A DNA stretch of 16,554 nt, taken from assembly GCA_036939755.1 (NCBI GenBank), contig JALLAZ010000358.1:1-16554 (forward strand), read 5' to 3'. The notes beneath the pieces are model-generated. The model was not told where the DNA came from. It saw nothing but the letters and a program-made list of their open reading frames with translations, and ran no database searches. The DNA is from Stephanodiscus triporus (Eukaryota > Bacillariophyta > Thalassiosirophyceae > Thalassiosirales > Thalassiosiraceae). Below are positions 1-9,706 of this stretch, piece by piece. Each line of letters begins with the position of its first letter. Within the stretch, counting starts at the first letter, position 1. The translations under genes were made by a program, and so were the position numbers.

Positions 1-1165
1 GCCCCTGTGAAGGTCATGCCCCCCACCAATCCGAGCATCCTGCCCTAGTTTGCTTCGCACATTCCATTCATACACGTGCCAATGCAGTCAAGTTTGCACA
101 TCAGGCATTGTGTAACCCGCCGATCTCCACACTCTTAAATTAAAAGGGTGTCCGAACATCAGCTAGGAACTAATCCTCAAGTACCTTAATCGCAGTCCCA
201 CGACAGCAAAGGGCCACATGAAACGGCCAAGGCACGGCATACGGAGCACTCACGCCAAGCCCAAAACAGTGATCCCCTCGTCGGCAGCCCCGCCGGTCAT
301 CCCTGTAATCCCGATTGCTATGGATGACGACAACACTGTTGCAAACATTTTTTGTTTCAGTGCATTTGCAGACCAAACCAGTGGCCTCGTCTACCACGAT
401 CTGACTGGTTCATTTCCGTTTGTCTCACTAGACGGCAGCGTCTGTTTCTGTGTTTTGTACCATAACAAATCCAACTTCATCTTTGCCACCCCAATCAAAG
501 GTTTGGATGACAAAACAATCTTTCAAGCATACCAAAAACACTTCGACGAACTCACCAGCAAAGGATTCAAACCGATGCTCAACATCATGGATAATCAAGC
601 CACAAAACACATCAAAGCTTTCCTTTCGACAAACAATTGCGACCTGCAACTCGTCGAACCACACAATCATCGTGTGAACGCGGCCAAATGGGCCATACAA
701 ACATTTAAAGATGCCTTCATTGCGGCCCTTGCCACAACAGACGTGGATTTTCCCATCCAGTTGTGGGACAAACTCACACCGCAGGTCCAAACGTGTCTCA
801 ACTTAATGCGCGAATCCCAGATCCACCCCACTATGTCAGCATACAAGTCCATGTATGGACCGTATGACTGGAACCGGTATCCCCTTGCCCCCCTTGGGTG
901 CAAAGCAATCGTCTATGAAGACGGTGACACGCGTGGCTCTTGAGCATCGCGGGGTGCCGACGGTTGGTACCTCGGCCCTTCAAAGGACCATTACTGATGT
1001 GACTTTTATTACATCCCCGAGACACGGGCATACCGAATCTCGGGTTTCTTCGGAATTATTTCCACAACATTGCCAGCTCCCTAATCTCTCCCCGACGCAA
1101 CATTTTAAGGCACTCACCGATGAATTGACCGACACGACAAGCATTGCCAACATGACCCGCAAAGG
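1..1165 (+). pseudogene. Decayed Ty1/copia retrotransposon pol (pre-integrase and integrase region), 5' end beyond window
   Basis: Bases about 60-217 read as a pre-integrase segment, split between two frames with a frame change near 135-140 and an in-frame TAG at 164-166. Bases 218-940 are an open integrase core of 241 codons. It shows the first catalytic Asp (residue 61, HDLTG), the second (Asp125, in IMDNQ) and the block HRVNAAKWAIQTFK. At the position where diatom copia integrases normally have the catalytic Glu (an NAAER-type motif) there is Lys157 (AAA at 686-688). After TGA at 941-943 the same frame still reads a GWYLGPS motif and a YIPETRAYRIS motif typical of the integrase C-terminal part, interrupted by TGA at 995-997. 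Similarity then moves to another frame up to about 1165. Reverse transcriptase and RNase H are absent. The element is therefore inactive. The family call rests on recalled diatom copia motifs and is confident; the exact borders are not. Confidence 0.86.
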
Positions 1166-1233
1166 TTGACGTCTCCTCAATCTCCTCCAAGCCAACATAC
1201 AGAAGATTTTACATCCTCCCGAAGTCCAGGATA

Positions 1234-1300
1234 TATGAAATGGCAAAACTCTTGCCACACCGAGTGGCATAAATGAATAAAAGTCCCAGCAGACAAAAAA
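1234..1300 (+). repeat. Direct repeat, copy A (67 bases)
   Basis: This copy aligns without gaps to 1572-1638 at 58 of 67 positions, counted by eye. It contains GAATAAAA, a possible polyadenylation signal, and a perfect 6-bp inverted motif TGCCAC/GTGGCA. Sequence on either side of the two copies is not similar, so the duplicated unit is short. It probably derives from the neighbouring retroelement. Confidence 0.8.
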
Positions 1301-1571
1301 AACAGTAATTGTGAAGCACAGGAGGGAGCAAGAGGCCGCGCCACAGAAAAGGGTACAACAATAACACCACTTGACGGCATTGGTGCTGAACAGGAGGGCA
1401 ATATCACTTTGTAGGATGATAGCGCCAAGGCTCCATATTATAAGTGAATCAGGGATGTATGCAATGAACCCTGATTTGCTTTGAAACTAAATCAAATATT
1501 TGATAATCCCACACTACAACATTTGCCTTTAAATATCTAGATGACATACAATGGCCCTTTTGCTATACTTG

Positions 1572-1638
1572 TATGAATTGGCCAAACTCTTGCCATTCCG
1601 AATAGCATATATGAATAAAAGGTCCAGCAGACAAAAAA
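1572..1638 (+). repeat. Direct repeat, copy B (67 bases)
   Basis: Second copy of the repeat at 1234-1300, 338 bases downstream. The inverted motif that is perfect in copy A is degraded here (TGCCAT / ATAGCA), which suggests that copy A is nearer the ancestral form. It also carries GAATAAAA. Confidence 0.8.
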
Positions 1639-1829
1639 GAAAAGGTTCCTGATCTATCATCGCGAACTACTTCGGTATTCTCACTGATAGCTGTGATAAA
1701 CAGCTCCCTCGACCCTTTCATTTGTTCACTCTAAGAATAACACACATCCTTCTCTTTGAACTCTTTTTGATATGTTGTTGTAGTGCAGCATTTCATATGG
1801 TACGGAAATAAAATAATACCTGTTTCTCC

Positions 1830-3717
1830 TCATGCTAAGAAGAGGCGTCTCCTTAGCTCATCGTGGAGTAAACGCAGCTCTGTTCCTGTGTTCCCCAATA
1901 CGTCCGCATTCTCCTGCGCCCTCCTCACCAGATATGGCATCACCTCCCGGACCTTGCCGTATGGAAGATATTTGAATGCATTGTAACCATGATGCCCGAG
2001 GGTGAACGTCAGATAATCAGACATACCGTAGAGCTGTGCAAAGTGCACGCTTTCATCATTGGGTACCAAGCCAAGTTCTGTCATAAGGTCCGTGGCCTTC
2101 CTTATGCTAGTCTCGTTGTGCGTCGCTATCATGATCTCCAATCCAGGACCATGACGACATCGATGACGGAGCAAGAGTTCCACGACCTCATCGTAACAAC
2201 GATGCGTCCTTTCCGCAGTTTCGTGGATGGGATCTTGATATTTCATCGTCTTGGCCCTCTCACGTTCGTGCACCATGTACGCTCCTAAAAACGGAAACAA
2301 AATTTCAACACTGATATTCATTCTCACTGCTGCACAGTCAGATCAATATTTCTTCTCACCTCGCACCAATTTCGCGGCAAAGTGAAAATCGAAACGTTCC
2401 GATCGCTTCAAGTCTGTCATCACCCGTTCTGTGACGTCCTTTAGATAACACTGAAAAATAAACAGAGAGACAGAAATGGGAGTGAGTGATTTATCTTGTG
2501 AGGGAGAGCCGCACGTGCACCGAACAAACCGACCTGATAGGTGTTGAAAATGACCGGACGATCCGAACGGTCCTTGGCGTTGTACTTCCGCTGGAGTTCC
2601 AACACGAGGTTGTCGATCGCGGGCTGATACTTGGTGTGCTCGGCGTCTATCAGCAGCCTCGTGCCGCACCGCGAGGCCTCCTCGGCGAGGGCGTGCAGTC
2701 GCTCGCTCGTCCTCTTCAGGAGCGCTACCTCCTCGTCGGAGGGCGTCGCAAGCACCAGCGGACCAACGTCATTGCATTTCGATGTGAACGTCGACAGCGT
2801 GTACGGGGTGAAAAGCTGGCTGAAAGAGATGTAGTCGATCATGTCGCCGCCGCCGGGCGAATCAACTCGCAGCATTTCGAGGATATCCACCAGCTTTCCA
2901 TCGTTCACGTGGAAGCAACGTCTTCGGTGCATCGTCGCATGAACGGGAACACGGGAAGAAAGAGGAGGAGGACGACGACGAACGATGTAAACTAAAAGCG
3001 TAGGACGCGGATCCACGGGGACACGCTTTGAACTATCCCGTGCGATGATCGGGATTCGGATAATATCAATACGTCCAATGAAAAAATGCCTTCACTCGTA
3101 ACATCCCACGAAGTCCTCCCGCCCTATCGATCCCGTGCCGCGAACGTCGAACTTGCCGAATAGGTTCTTCACCTCGACAATCGCGGTCGACATTCGTTCG
3201 AGGAGCACGGGATCGCCGAGGGCGGTGACCTTGATCGCAGCGAATCCGCGTCCGGATCGAGAGACGTCCCGCGCGGCGGAGGATCGCACGCAAGACGCGA
3301 ACGCGGCCGCGTGACGATCGCACTCTAGTTCCGACGCGTAATCGTACACGCGCGCCGGTTGGTTGACCGTCGTCGTATTTTTCGTCGTCGTATTCGCGCG
3401 GTCGTCGTCGTCGTCGTCGTCGTCCCCCCCCCCCTCGGCGGCATAATCCAATATCGGCCCGACGTTCTCGTCCCTCAGCCTCTCGACGACGCGCCGGACC
3501 TCCTCCCCGTCCTCGCCCGCGCAGAAGTGGCCGAAGAAGGTGTGACGCAACATCGCGTCGGCGATCGGCCGGCCGAGGACCCTCGCGGACAGCCCGAGGA
3601 GGCGTTCGGCGTGTCGCACGACGAACGACATCCGACACGCGCGGAAGACGACGATGGCGCGCATCAGCTCGACGACGGACTTGGACCCGTGGGCCGAGGC
3701 GGGGCCCGAGAAGTCCA

Positions 3718-3754
<37 letters not shown>

Positions 3755-3812
3755 ACCCTCCTTCCTCGGCGGGACGACTCCGACCCCCGACGGCGTCCCG
3801 ACGAGGGCGATG

Positions 3813-3845
<33 letters not shown>

Positions 3846-4104
3846 AGCGTGGCCTTCGTCCTAGTCTCGACGCGACGGCGGCGGAGACGACGCGTCGTCG
3901 TCGTCGTCGTCGGCGAAGGCGGCAGCGACAAGGCGCGGGGGGATGTCGCGAGTGCGCCTACTACCGACGATAACGGAAGGGGCCTCGTCGTCGCCCCTGC
4001 ATGGCGATGATGACCACGACACGGACGACCTTCGCGACGACGACGACCTTCGCGAGGACGACGTTGCGAAGGGCGGAGGAGGACATCGCAGCTTGAGCAA
4101 ACAT
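1830..4104 (-). CDS. PRODH: Proline dehydrogenase, mitochondrial, with EF-hand-like insertion
   Basis: FAD enzyme that oxidises proline to pyrroline-5-carboxylate and feeds electrons to the respiratory chain at the inner mitochondrial membrane. Model, 612 aa: exons 4104-3965, 3860-3096, 2921-2534, 2450-2360 and 2284-1830; introns of 104, 174, 83 and 75 bases, all GT-AG, frame kept throughout. Residues 1-46 lack acidic residues and suit a transit peptide. Residues about 105-280 are the N-terminal PRODH part (RHTFFGHFCAGED, AAIKVTALGDP). Residues 280-340 form an EF-hand-like pair. The barrel shows LLIDAEHT (391-398), FNTYQCYLKD across the exon 3/4 join, KLVRGAYM across exon 4/5, ATHNE (515-519), FAQLYGMSD (543-551), KYLPYGKVREVMPYL and LVRRAQEN (580-587), the usual substrate/FAD motifs. 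Exons 3-5 are secure. The first exon and the exon 2/3 junction are best fits; an alternative start is Met95. Divergent from CPSF2. Confidence 0.92.
3401..3424 (-). repeat. (GTC)8 triplet tract coding Asp8 in proline dehydrogenase
   Basis: Eight GTC units on the plus strand give eight GAC codons on the minus strand. They lie in a non-conserved loop between the ILDYAAE and YDYASELE segments of the enzyme. A C-run follows directly. The tract should be length-polymorphic. Confidence 0.9.
3718..3754 (-). repeat. Triplet tract coding Thr12 in proline dehydrogenase
   Basis: The same TCG/GTC repeat, read in another frame of the minus strand, gives twelve ACG (Thr) codons immediately before Met95. 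It lies in the low-complexity linker between the presumed transit peptide and the conserved enzyme. Confidence 0.9.
3813..3845 (-). repeat. (GAC)11 triplet tract coding Ser11 in proline dehydrogenase
   Basis: Eleven GAC units on the plus strand are read as eleven TCG (Ser) codons on the minus strand, just after the proposed first intron. A related shorter GTC tract near 3894-3912 would fall inside that intron. Confidence 0.88.
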
Positions 4105-4517
4105 GGGAGTAGTAAGGCGAGGCTATGGAATATGGAATGTATCGTACGGTAGTACTTTCTCTCCATCCGAATTGCCTCCACCCTGCCAAACCATGATTCG
4201 ATTCTCTGACATGACGACCCGCCGGCTTGGGACATGTTTGTTTTTTTGTTGTTCTCTCTCTCTCTCTACGATATCGTACTCTCTCTCTTCTTTGAAATTC
4301 AAAAGCAAATATGGCGGGAGTGGTCCTGTGGTTGTAAGAGACATAAAATATAGGAGTATTGACGTTGTTGATTTGTGGTGAGGGCAGACTTGAGGCGTCG
4401 GCGGGGTAGTTTCCCTTATATACTTTTTCTACCGATCTAGCACACAAGAGGTCGATAACCGACCGACCGACTATTTTTTACTTAAGCAACGCTCCAACGA
4501 CGACGATAATTGCCTTC
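4105..4517. promoter_or_regulatory. Divergent promoter region between PRODH and CPSF2
   Basis: These 413 bases separate the two start codons and hold no ORF of note. They contain a TATATA at 4417-4422, about 95 bases before the CPSF2 ATG, the best TATA-box candidate. There are pyrimidine (TC)n stretches at 4253-4267 and 4279-4288 flanking a perfect 12-bp palindrome TACGATATCGTA (4267-4278). A near-palindrome TATCGTACGGTA lies at 4140-4151, and AATATGGCGGGA at 4308-4319 matches the other divergent promoter exactly in reverse complement. Function is inferred from position only. Confidence 0.6.
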
Positions 4518-7500
4518 ATGCTGCGAATAACGCCCATCTACGGCTCGTCGCCCCCCCCGCGCGCCGCCTCCGTGGACCGCGAACACGACGAACGCATCGA
4601 CGACATCGGCGACATCGACGACGACGACGACGACCCGCCGGAGTGGCTATCCTCCCCGGGACCGTCGTGCTCCCTGGTGGAGTACGCGGGGGTCAGGCTC
4701 CTGCTGAACGTAGGATGGGACGAGAGCATGCCGCCACCGACGTCGTCGTCGTCGATGTCGTCGTATTCGCGTCGTCGAACGTCCCCGGACGTAGGCGGCG
4801 GGAGGGGAGGCGTCGGAAGCGGCGACGGCGACGACTACGACGACGACTATCGTCGAGACGACGACGGCGTCGTCGTCGCGGCGGGACTCCCGGGAGACGT
4901 GGACGCCGTGCTGGTATGCGACTCGACCCTGTCGTCCCTGGGGGGGCTGCCGGTGTTCTTCGGCGATCGTCGCGGGGCCGGCGGCGCCGGGGCGGGGGAG
5001 GGGGACGGCGACGACGAAGGAGGAGGTCGGGGGGACGACGACGACGACGACAACAATAATAATGCAATCGTGGCGCCGCCGTTCCTAACGACCTACCCCA
5101 CGGTGAAGATGGGACAGATGACCATGTACGACCACCACGCCTCGTTATCGCTCGACGGGAGGGATCCGGGCTTCACCCTCGAGGACATCGACGCCGCGTT
5201 CGGTCCAGATCGTTTCGTCACGCTGAAGTACAGTCAGACCATCTACCTGCCGTTGGAGGGGAGGAGGGGGGGAGGAGGAGGAGGAGGACGAGGACGAGGA
5301 GGAGAGGACGGGACGGCGATGGAAAACGTCGATGACAACGGCGACGTCAACAACGACGTGCCGACGACGTCGGGGAGTAGGAGTAGGAGAAGGGGCGGAA
5401 AGACGTCGGGCGCGCTCCTGGCGATCATGCCCCATCTCTCCGGTCACGTCGTCGGGGGGTGCTTCTGGACGTTACGCCGACTAAGCGACGATGCGACGAT
5501 CGTGCTCGCGCCGACCTACCACCACGCGAAGGAACGTCATTTGGCGGGGAGCACGCTGCACAAATTCGGGATCAACGCCGACGCCCTCGTTACCGCGCCG
5601 GGGGGACCGCGCGGTCTCCTTGGGAGGTTGTACGGTCCCCCTCGCCCCCCCCCTGGCGGCCAGGGGAACGACGGCATCGTCGTCGGGGGAGCCGGTCGGG
5701 GGCACAACAGCAACAAGCCGATACTCTCCCCCCCCGTGGGGAACCGTTCCGAATCCGAGCTCGTCGACTCCGTCATGGCGGCGCTCCGTCGGGACGGCAA
5801 CGTACTCCTGCCGGTCGACGCCTCCGGACGCGTGCTCGAGCTCCTCCTCATACTCGATCGGCACTGGGATCGCAATCGCCTCGGGGACGCGTACAACCTC
5901 TGCTGGGTCGGCCCGATGTGCCCGAACGTTGTCGAGTACGCTCGCGCGCAGCTCGAGTGGATGGCGGCGCCCCTCGGGGCGCAGTTCGACTCCCAGCGCG
6001 GACATCCCCTCGCGTTCAAGTCCGTTCGCGTGTACACGTCGGCGCGGGAGATGGAGGACGCGATCGGCACGAACGACGACGGGACGGCGAATCCCACGTG
6101 CGCGCTCGCGAGCGGCGCGACGCTCGACGCGGGACCGGCGAGGGATTTGCTCCTGCGGTGGGGGGGCAACCCCGACAACCTCGTGCTGCTCACGGATTCG
6201 ACTAGGTGCGTGCCCAGGGGCGACGTCCGGCACCGTCGCCGTCGCCGTCGCGGGGCGGCGACGGCCGGAGGAGGGGGCGGGACCTCCGCGGAGCGCGATA
6301 GGGGGGCGACACTGTCTCGATCGTCGTCGAGGGATGGCGTCGGCGTCGGCGTAGTCGAGGCGGACGACGGCTCGTCGGGTGCCGACGCCGCGGACGACGA
6401 GGGCGGGGGGGACGACGGGCAGGCGGCGAAGTTCGTCGGCCCGGCGATCCACCCCGACTCCGTCTCGCCGTACACCACGTCGTCGCAGCTGCTGTACCGG
6501 TGGTGCGCCGCAAAGGCGTCAAACGAGGAGATGCCCGACGAGGTAGTGGTCGACGCGTACGTGCCGCACCGCGCTCTGCTCAAGGGGAGGGAGCTCCTCG
6601 CGTTCCTCGCCGAGGAGGAGCGGGAGGTGCGCCTGCGGAAGGCGGAGATGGAGGAGAGGGCGATGATGAGGGAGATCGAGCTCGCGCGTGGACGGCTGAG
6701 GCTAGGCGCGGGGGAAGGCGACGAGGGGACGACGGTCGCCGGGGCCGCCGGCGGCGGCGGCGGCATCGCGTCGTCCTCCGGACATATGACTGCGACGACG
6801 ACTGCGACGACCGCCGCCGGCGTGTCATCTCGACCGAAGAAGAAATCTAGGTTCGATCAGGCCCTCTTCATAAAGTTCTCGAAGCCTGTCCACAGTGAGT
6901 TTATTTCGTTGCCGCGCATTTGCCTATGATGGTACGATTCCTCTCGAAGTTTATTTCCATTAACCACCCCCATCTCCCCCCACTCGCGCATGCGCCCGTC
7001 CCCCAAACTCCTGTTTGAAACTCCTTGTTTGGTTTGATACCAATACTCCACGACACGTAGTGACATTCGACATTCGCGAGGAGGCAGTTGGCATAGGCCA
7101 GCCCGATTCAGTGGCGAAATTTGGCATAATCGAATCCGTCGGGAATGGTCGATCAGGCGTCTTCGAGGATGATTACGGCATCGCCGTCAAAGCCGAAAGT
7201 TTCATCGACATCGTCACGGGAGTCGATCCATCGAAATTCGCAGGCAAATCCTCCGGCAGGATTGGCGAGGAGGTCACGCGTAGAGGTTTGGGATTCGGCC
7301 CGGATGGAAAGAAGGCCTCCGCAGGCTCGGTCGGGGCAACGGCCGAGCTGGTGACCGATGATGGGGAGGGAGGAGACGAGGCGATCAATGAAAAGATGCT
7401 CGAGGTCGCGGACCTTTCGAACGGGAGGGGCATCATCAAGGGTCGTAACGGCAGGCCGCCGATCAAGGTTTCCGTCGTACCGCGCCGTCTTGAGGTGCTC

Positions 7501-8202
7501 GCCGAGGTCGTTTACACTCCCCTGGAGGGTCGAGTCGACGCAAGAGCGGCGCGGCAGTCGGTGCGCGCGCTCCAACCACGTCATTTGGTGATCATTGGCG
7601 GTACGCGGTCGAATTCTCTCCTGCTGGCCGAGGCTCTTCGCACGACAACCATAGGGCCGTCCTCCATCCAGCCCAAGGGCAATATCGGAAAAGGGACATT
7701 GGCTCATGTCCCCAACAATGGTGAGACGGTTCAGCTATCTGTTGGCCACTCATCCTATAAGGTGAGGCTGGTCGACACACCGTACTTGACCCAGGAGGAA
7801 AAGATTGAGTTAGCCGAGAAGGAGATCGACTCGGTTGAGCAGTACGAGGCGAAGATCGGAGATTGCACCGTCAGTCTCGTAGACTATGTCGCCACGGGCA
7901 AGAAATGGGCAGTGGATGGGTCAATCGTCCTTGCTCCCCGCCGCCATGAGAGTACACTAAATCAACCAACTTTGATGCTCAGCACCAAAGAGGTATTACT
8001 AACGGATTTGAGGGCGGAGGTAACGGCCCTGGGCATGAAAGCCGAGTACGGGGCACTTTCTGGATATTCACAGCTTGTTGTGAATGGGAAAGTAATCGTG
8101 AGGAAAGATAATGCTACAGGGAAGCTTCATGTTGAGGGCCCTCTATGCTCAGACTTTTACACTGTCAGATCCGTTGTGTGCGGTCAATATGTTACAATAT
8201 GA
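4518..8202 (+). CDS. CPSF2: Cleavage and polyadenylation specificity factor subunit 2 (CPSF100)
   Basis: Nuclear, catalytically inactive partner of the CPSF73 endonuclease in pre-mRNA 3'-end processing. Two exons, 4518-6894 and 7061-8202; the 166-base GT-AG intron joins A|TG to give SKPVHMTFDIRE. Product 1172 aa, against roughly 740-780 in animals and plants as I recall. Metallo-beta-lactamase part: LLLNVGWDE (61-69), VDAVLVCDSTLSSLGGLPVFF (128-148, where an active enzyme would have the HxHxDH zinc motif), HLSGHVVGGCFWTL (306-319), HHAKERHLAG. Beta-CASP part about 400-560 with VLLPVDASGRVLELL and NVVEYARAQLEWM. KGRELLAFLAEEE (689-701) matches the region after beta-CASP. The C-terminal domain ends with VVNGKVIVRKD and HVEGPLCSDFY. 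The extra length is Asp-, Gly- and Arg-rich insertions (about 71-120, 151-182, 249-295, 565-635, 735-775). ATG 4518 directly precedes the expected N-terminus. Confidence 0.93.
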
Positions 8203-8467
8203 CGGATTCCACCATACCAATGCATCTGATCTAATTGACAATTTAATGACGAAAGGGAAATTCGTGGCACTCCGCCAACTTTTAGGTATGAAATTAAGAC
8301 TAGGTACTCAAGTAATCTTGTGTCTTATTCTTGACCTCTGCACAACAAATGTACCATACTCAATAGTTTTCGTACCAAAATGGTTGACGGTAGTCTCCTT
8401 AAGAGTGTTCAGATTAGTGATGGCCGCAATAAAAGTAAAGAAAGATTTCATTCTAGCAAGGCTCTTG
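8203..8467. other. Tail-to-tail 3' region between CPSF2 and the FkbM-family gene
   Basis: AT-rich, 265 bases, shared 3' flank of two convergent genes. I see no gene or RNA. The 3' ends of both transcripts must fall in or near it, so overlapping 3' UTRs are possible. Confidence 0.7.
8428..8433 (+). terminator. Candidate polyadenylation signal for CPSF2
   Basis: AATAAA, 226 bases after the CPSF2 stop codon and 35 bases before the stop codon of the convergent gene. It is the only exact match I found on the plus strand in this gap. Use is unproven. Confidence 0.3.
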
Positions 8468-9706
8468 CTATTTCATCTTCAAGTTCAAGTCAAACTGGGC
8501 ACATGGATTTTCCATGCTACCCCTGAGCTGGTCTGCTGGTGACCGTGTGATATCAAGCAACTTAAAAATGATATCGGTCGGAAAATTTTGCAGTTCCATG
8601 CTTTCGTATGATATCTTTTCTTCTAAATCGAGAATCTGGTACTTCATGAGAGCCAGAGCTCTCCGCAACCGGTCAAAACTGCAAGGGTTGGTCAGTTTGT
8701 AACTAGGTTTCAAATACTCGACCTCGACGACGATCCTTTCGACGATGAGGTTACATAGACTGTACATTGCACCGTTCAAAACGTGGACCTCATAGGTCTC
8801 GACATCAATTTTCATCAACGAGACGTGTCGAATGTTTCTATGATTCGATAGCATCACTTGGTCGAGTGACACTTCGTCCATATAATCGATCCCATACAGT
8901 GCCGGCACTCCGTCTGAGTTGTGACGACTCGCGCCCCCGTATGCCGACGTAGAAACGCATTCACTCCCCGTGATGCGCATGTTGCTCTTGTTTATGACGT
9001 GGCTCGTGGAATTCATCGTCACCCGATTCGACTCGTACCCCAACGCATTCATGTACAGTGTCGATTTATCCTCCCAGCCATTCTCCTCGATGGTGCTCAT
9101 GAGCGCACCCGCATTGTCATGGGACGGCTCGAAGGATATGGTCCGAGCGCCGAGCGCGATGGCGGTGGCGGTGAAATATCCGATATTCGCCCCCACATCG
9201 ATGAAGACCGGATCGTCGTCATTATTTCGTCGACGTCGAAGGCACCTAACGAGGAGGTCGTGGACCTTCGGATCGTGTTTCCTCCCGACGAACAGGGATC
9301 CGCTGATGAAGGTGTCGAATCTCGGATCCCGGATCAGCATCTTGAACGATGATGCGATGCCATCGTCGTCGTCGTCGTCGACGCGCGCTGTTACGAACCG
9401 ATTCGTCGGATCGGCCCGGGCGACGTCCGCCGCCTCGGGCGCTTGGCGGGATGCCTCGCGTATCGGCGTGTTCCCGATGGGACATGACGTCGTGCTGGTG
9501 CAGAATCCACCGTCAACGCCGAGATCCGTTTCGGCCGAAATTCCGTACGATGATGACGGCGGCGGCGACGTATCACCTCCGCCTTTCTTGGCGATTGTAT
9601 GTGCGTGAGCGAGAAATGAAATCGCAATCGCGAGTACAAACGTGATGACGATGACGAGGAATCCCAGCACGTTCCGATTTCCGTGGATGGGCGGATGGCC
9701 CTTCAT
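8468..9706 (-). CDS. FkbM-family methyltransferase with N-terminal membrane anchor
   Basis: Single exon, 412 aa. Residues 13-33 form one hydrophobic segment after a short N-terminus with basic residues (signal anchor, type II topology), followed by a Ser/Pro/Asp-rich stalk to about 115, including an Asp6 run. The catalytic domain has the SAM-binding block VFIDVGANIGYFTATAIALG (167-186) continuing to an ISFEP acidic end (190-194), and the FkbM signature MKIDVETYEVHVLNGA (298-313), followed by VVEVEYLK. Family members are SAM-dependent O-methyltransferases, often acting on sugars or small natural products. With this anchor the enzyme would work in the ER/Golgi lumen or at a membrane; the substrate cannot be told from sequence. 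The usual Gly in KIDVEG is Thr here. It is divergent from VPS18 and convergent with CPSF2, with no functional link evident. Confidence 0.88.
   Translation of the reverse strand: MKGHPPIHGNRNVLGFLVIVITFVLAIAISFLAHAHTIAKKGGGDTSPPPSSSYGISAETDLGVDGGFCTSTTSCPIGNTPIREASRQAPEAADVARADPTNRFVTARVDDDDDDGIASSFKMLIRDPRFDTFISGSLFVGRKHDPKVHDLLVRCLRRRRNNDDDPVFIDVGANIGYFTATAIALGARTISFEPSHDNAGALMSTIEENGWEDKSTLYMNALGYESNRVTMNSTSHVINKSNMRITGSECVSTSAYGGASRHNSDGVPALYGIDYMDEVSLDQVMLSNHRNIRHVSLMKIDVETYEVHVLNGAMYSLCNLIVERIVVEVEYLKPSYKLTNPCSFDRLRRALALMKYQILDLEEKISYESMELQNFPTDIIFKLLDITRSPADQLRGSMENPCAQFDLNLKMK

Larger units (their letters stand above)
1166..1829. other. Retroelement debris / intergenic region, possible LTR remnant
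   Basis: I see no gene here. The stretch is AT-richer than the genes to its right and lies between the broken copia polyprotein and the 3' end of the proline dehydrogenase gene. It holds two copies of a 67-base direct repeat (listed separately), each with an AATAAA. It also has a small hairpin around 1447-1476 (8-bp arms AATCAGGG / CCCTGATT, 14-base loop). The segment from about 1571 to 1784 starts with TG, ends with CA, is pyrimidine-rich in its second half and contains AATAAA, so it could be a solo or truncated LTR. No second full copy is present to prove this. Confidence 0.4.

Noticed and set aside
3401..3912. Regular repeats as a CRISPR array
   Set aside because: These are pure triplet microsatellites without spacers, in a eukaryotic coding sequence.
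3359..3973. Plus-strand ORF opposite proline dehydrogenase, Arg- and Asp-rich
   Set aside because: It is a product of GTC/CGT repeats read on the other strand; the minus strand carries conserved enzyme motifs.
5481..6766. Long antisense ORFs (323 and 409 codons) opposite CPSF2
   Set aside because: They mirror GC-rich CPSF2 codons, have Arg/Ser/Pro-rich composition and no recognisable motif, while the sense strand has clear family motifs.
8111..8542. 143-codon plus-strand ORF across the CPSF2 3' end
   Set aside because: It is in a different frame from the conserved CPSF2 C-terminus, runs into the 3' flank and shows no family motif.
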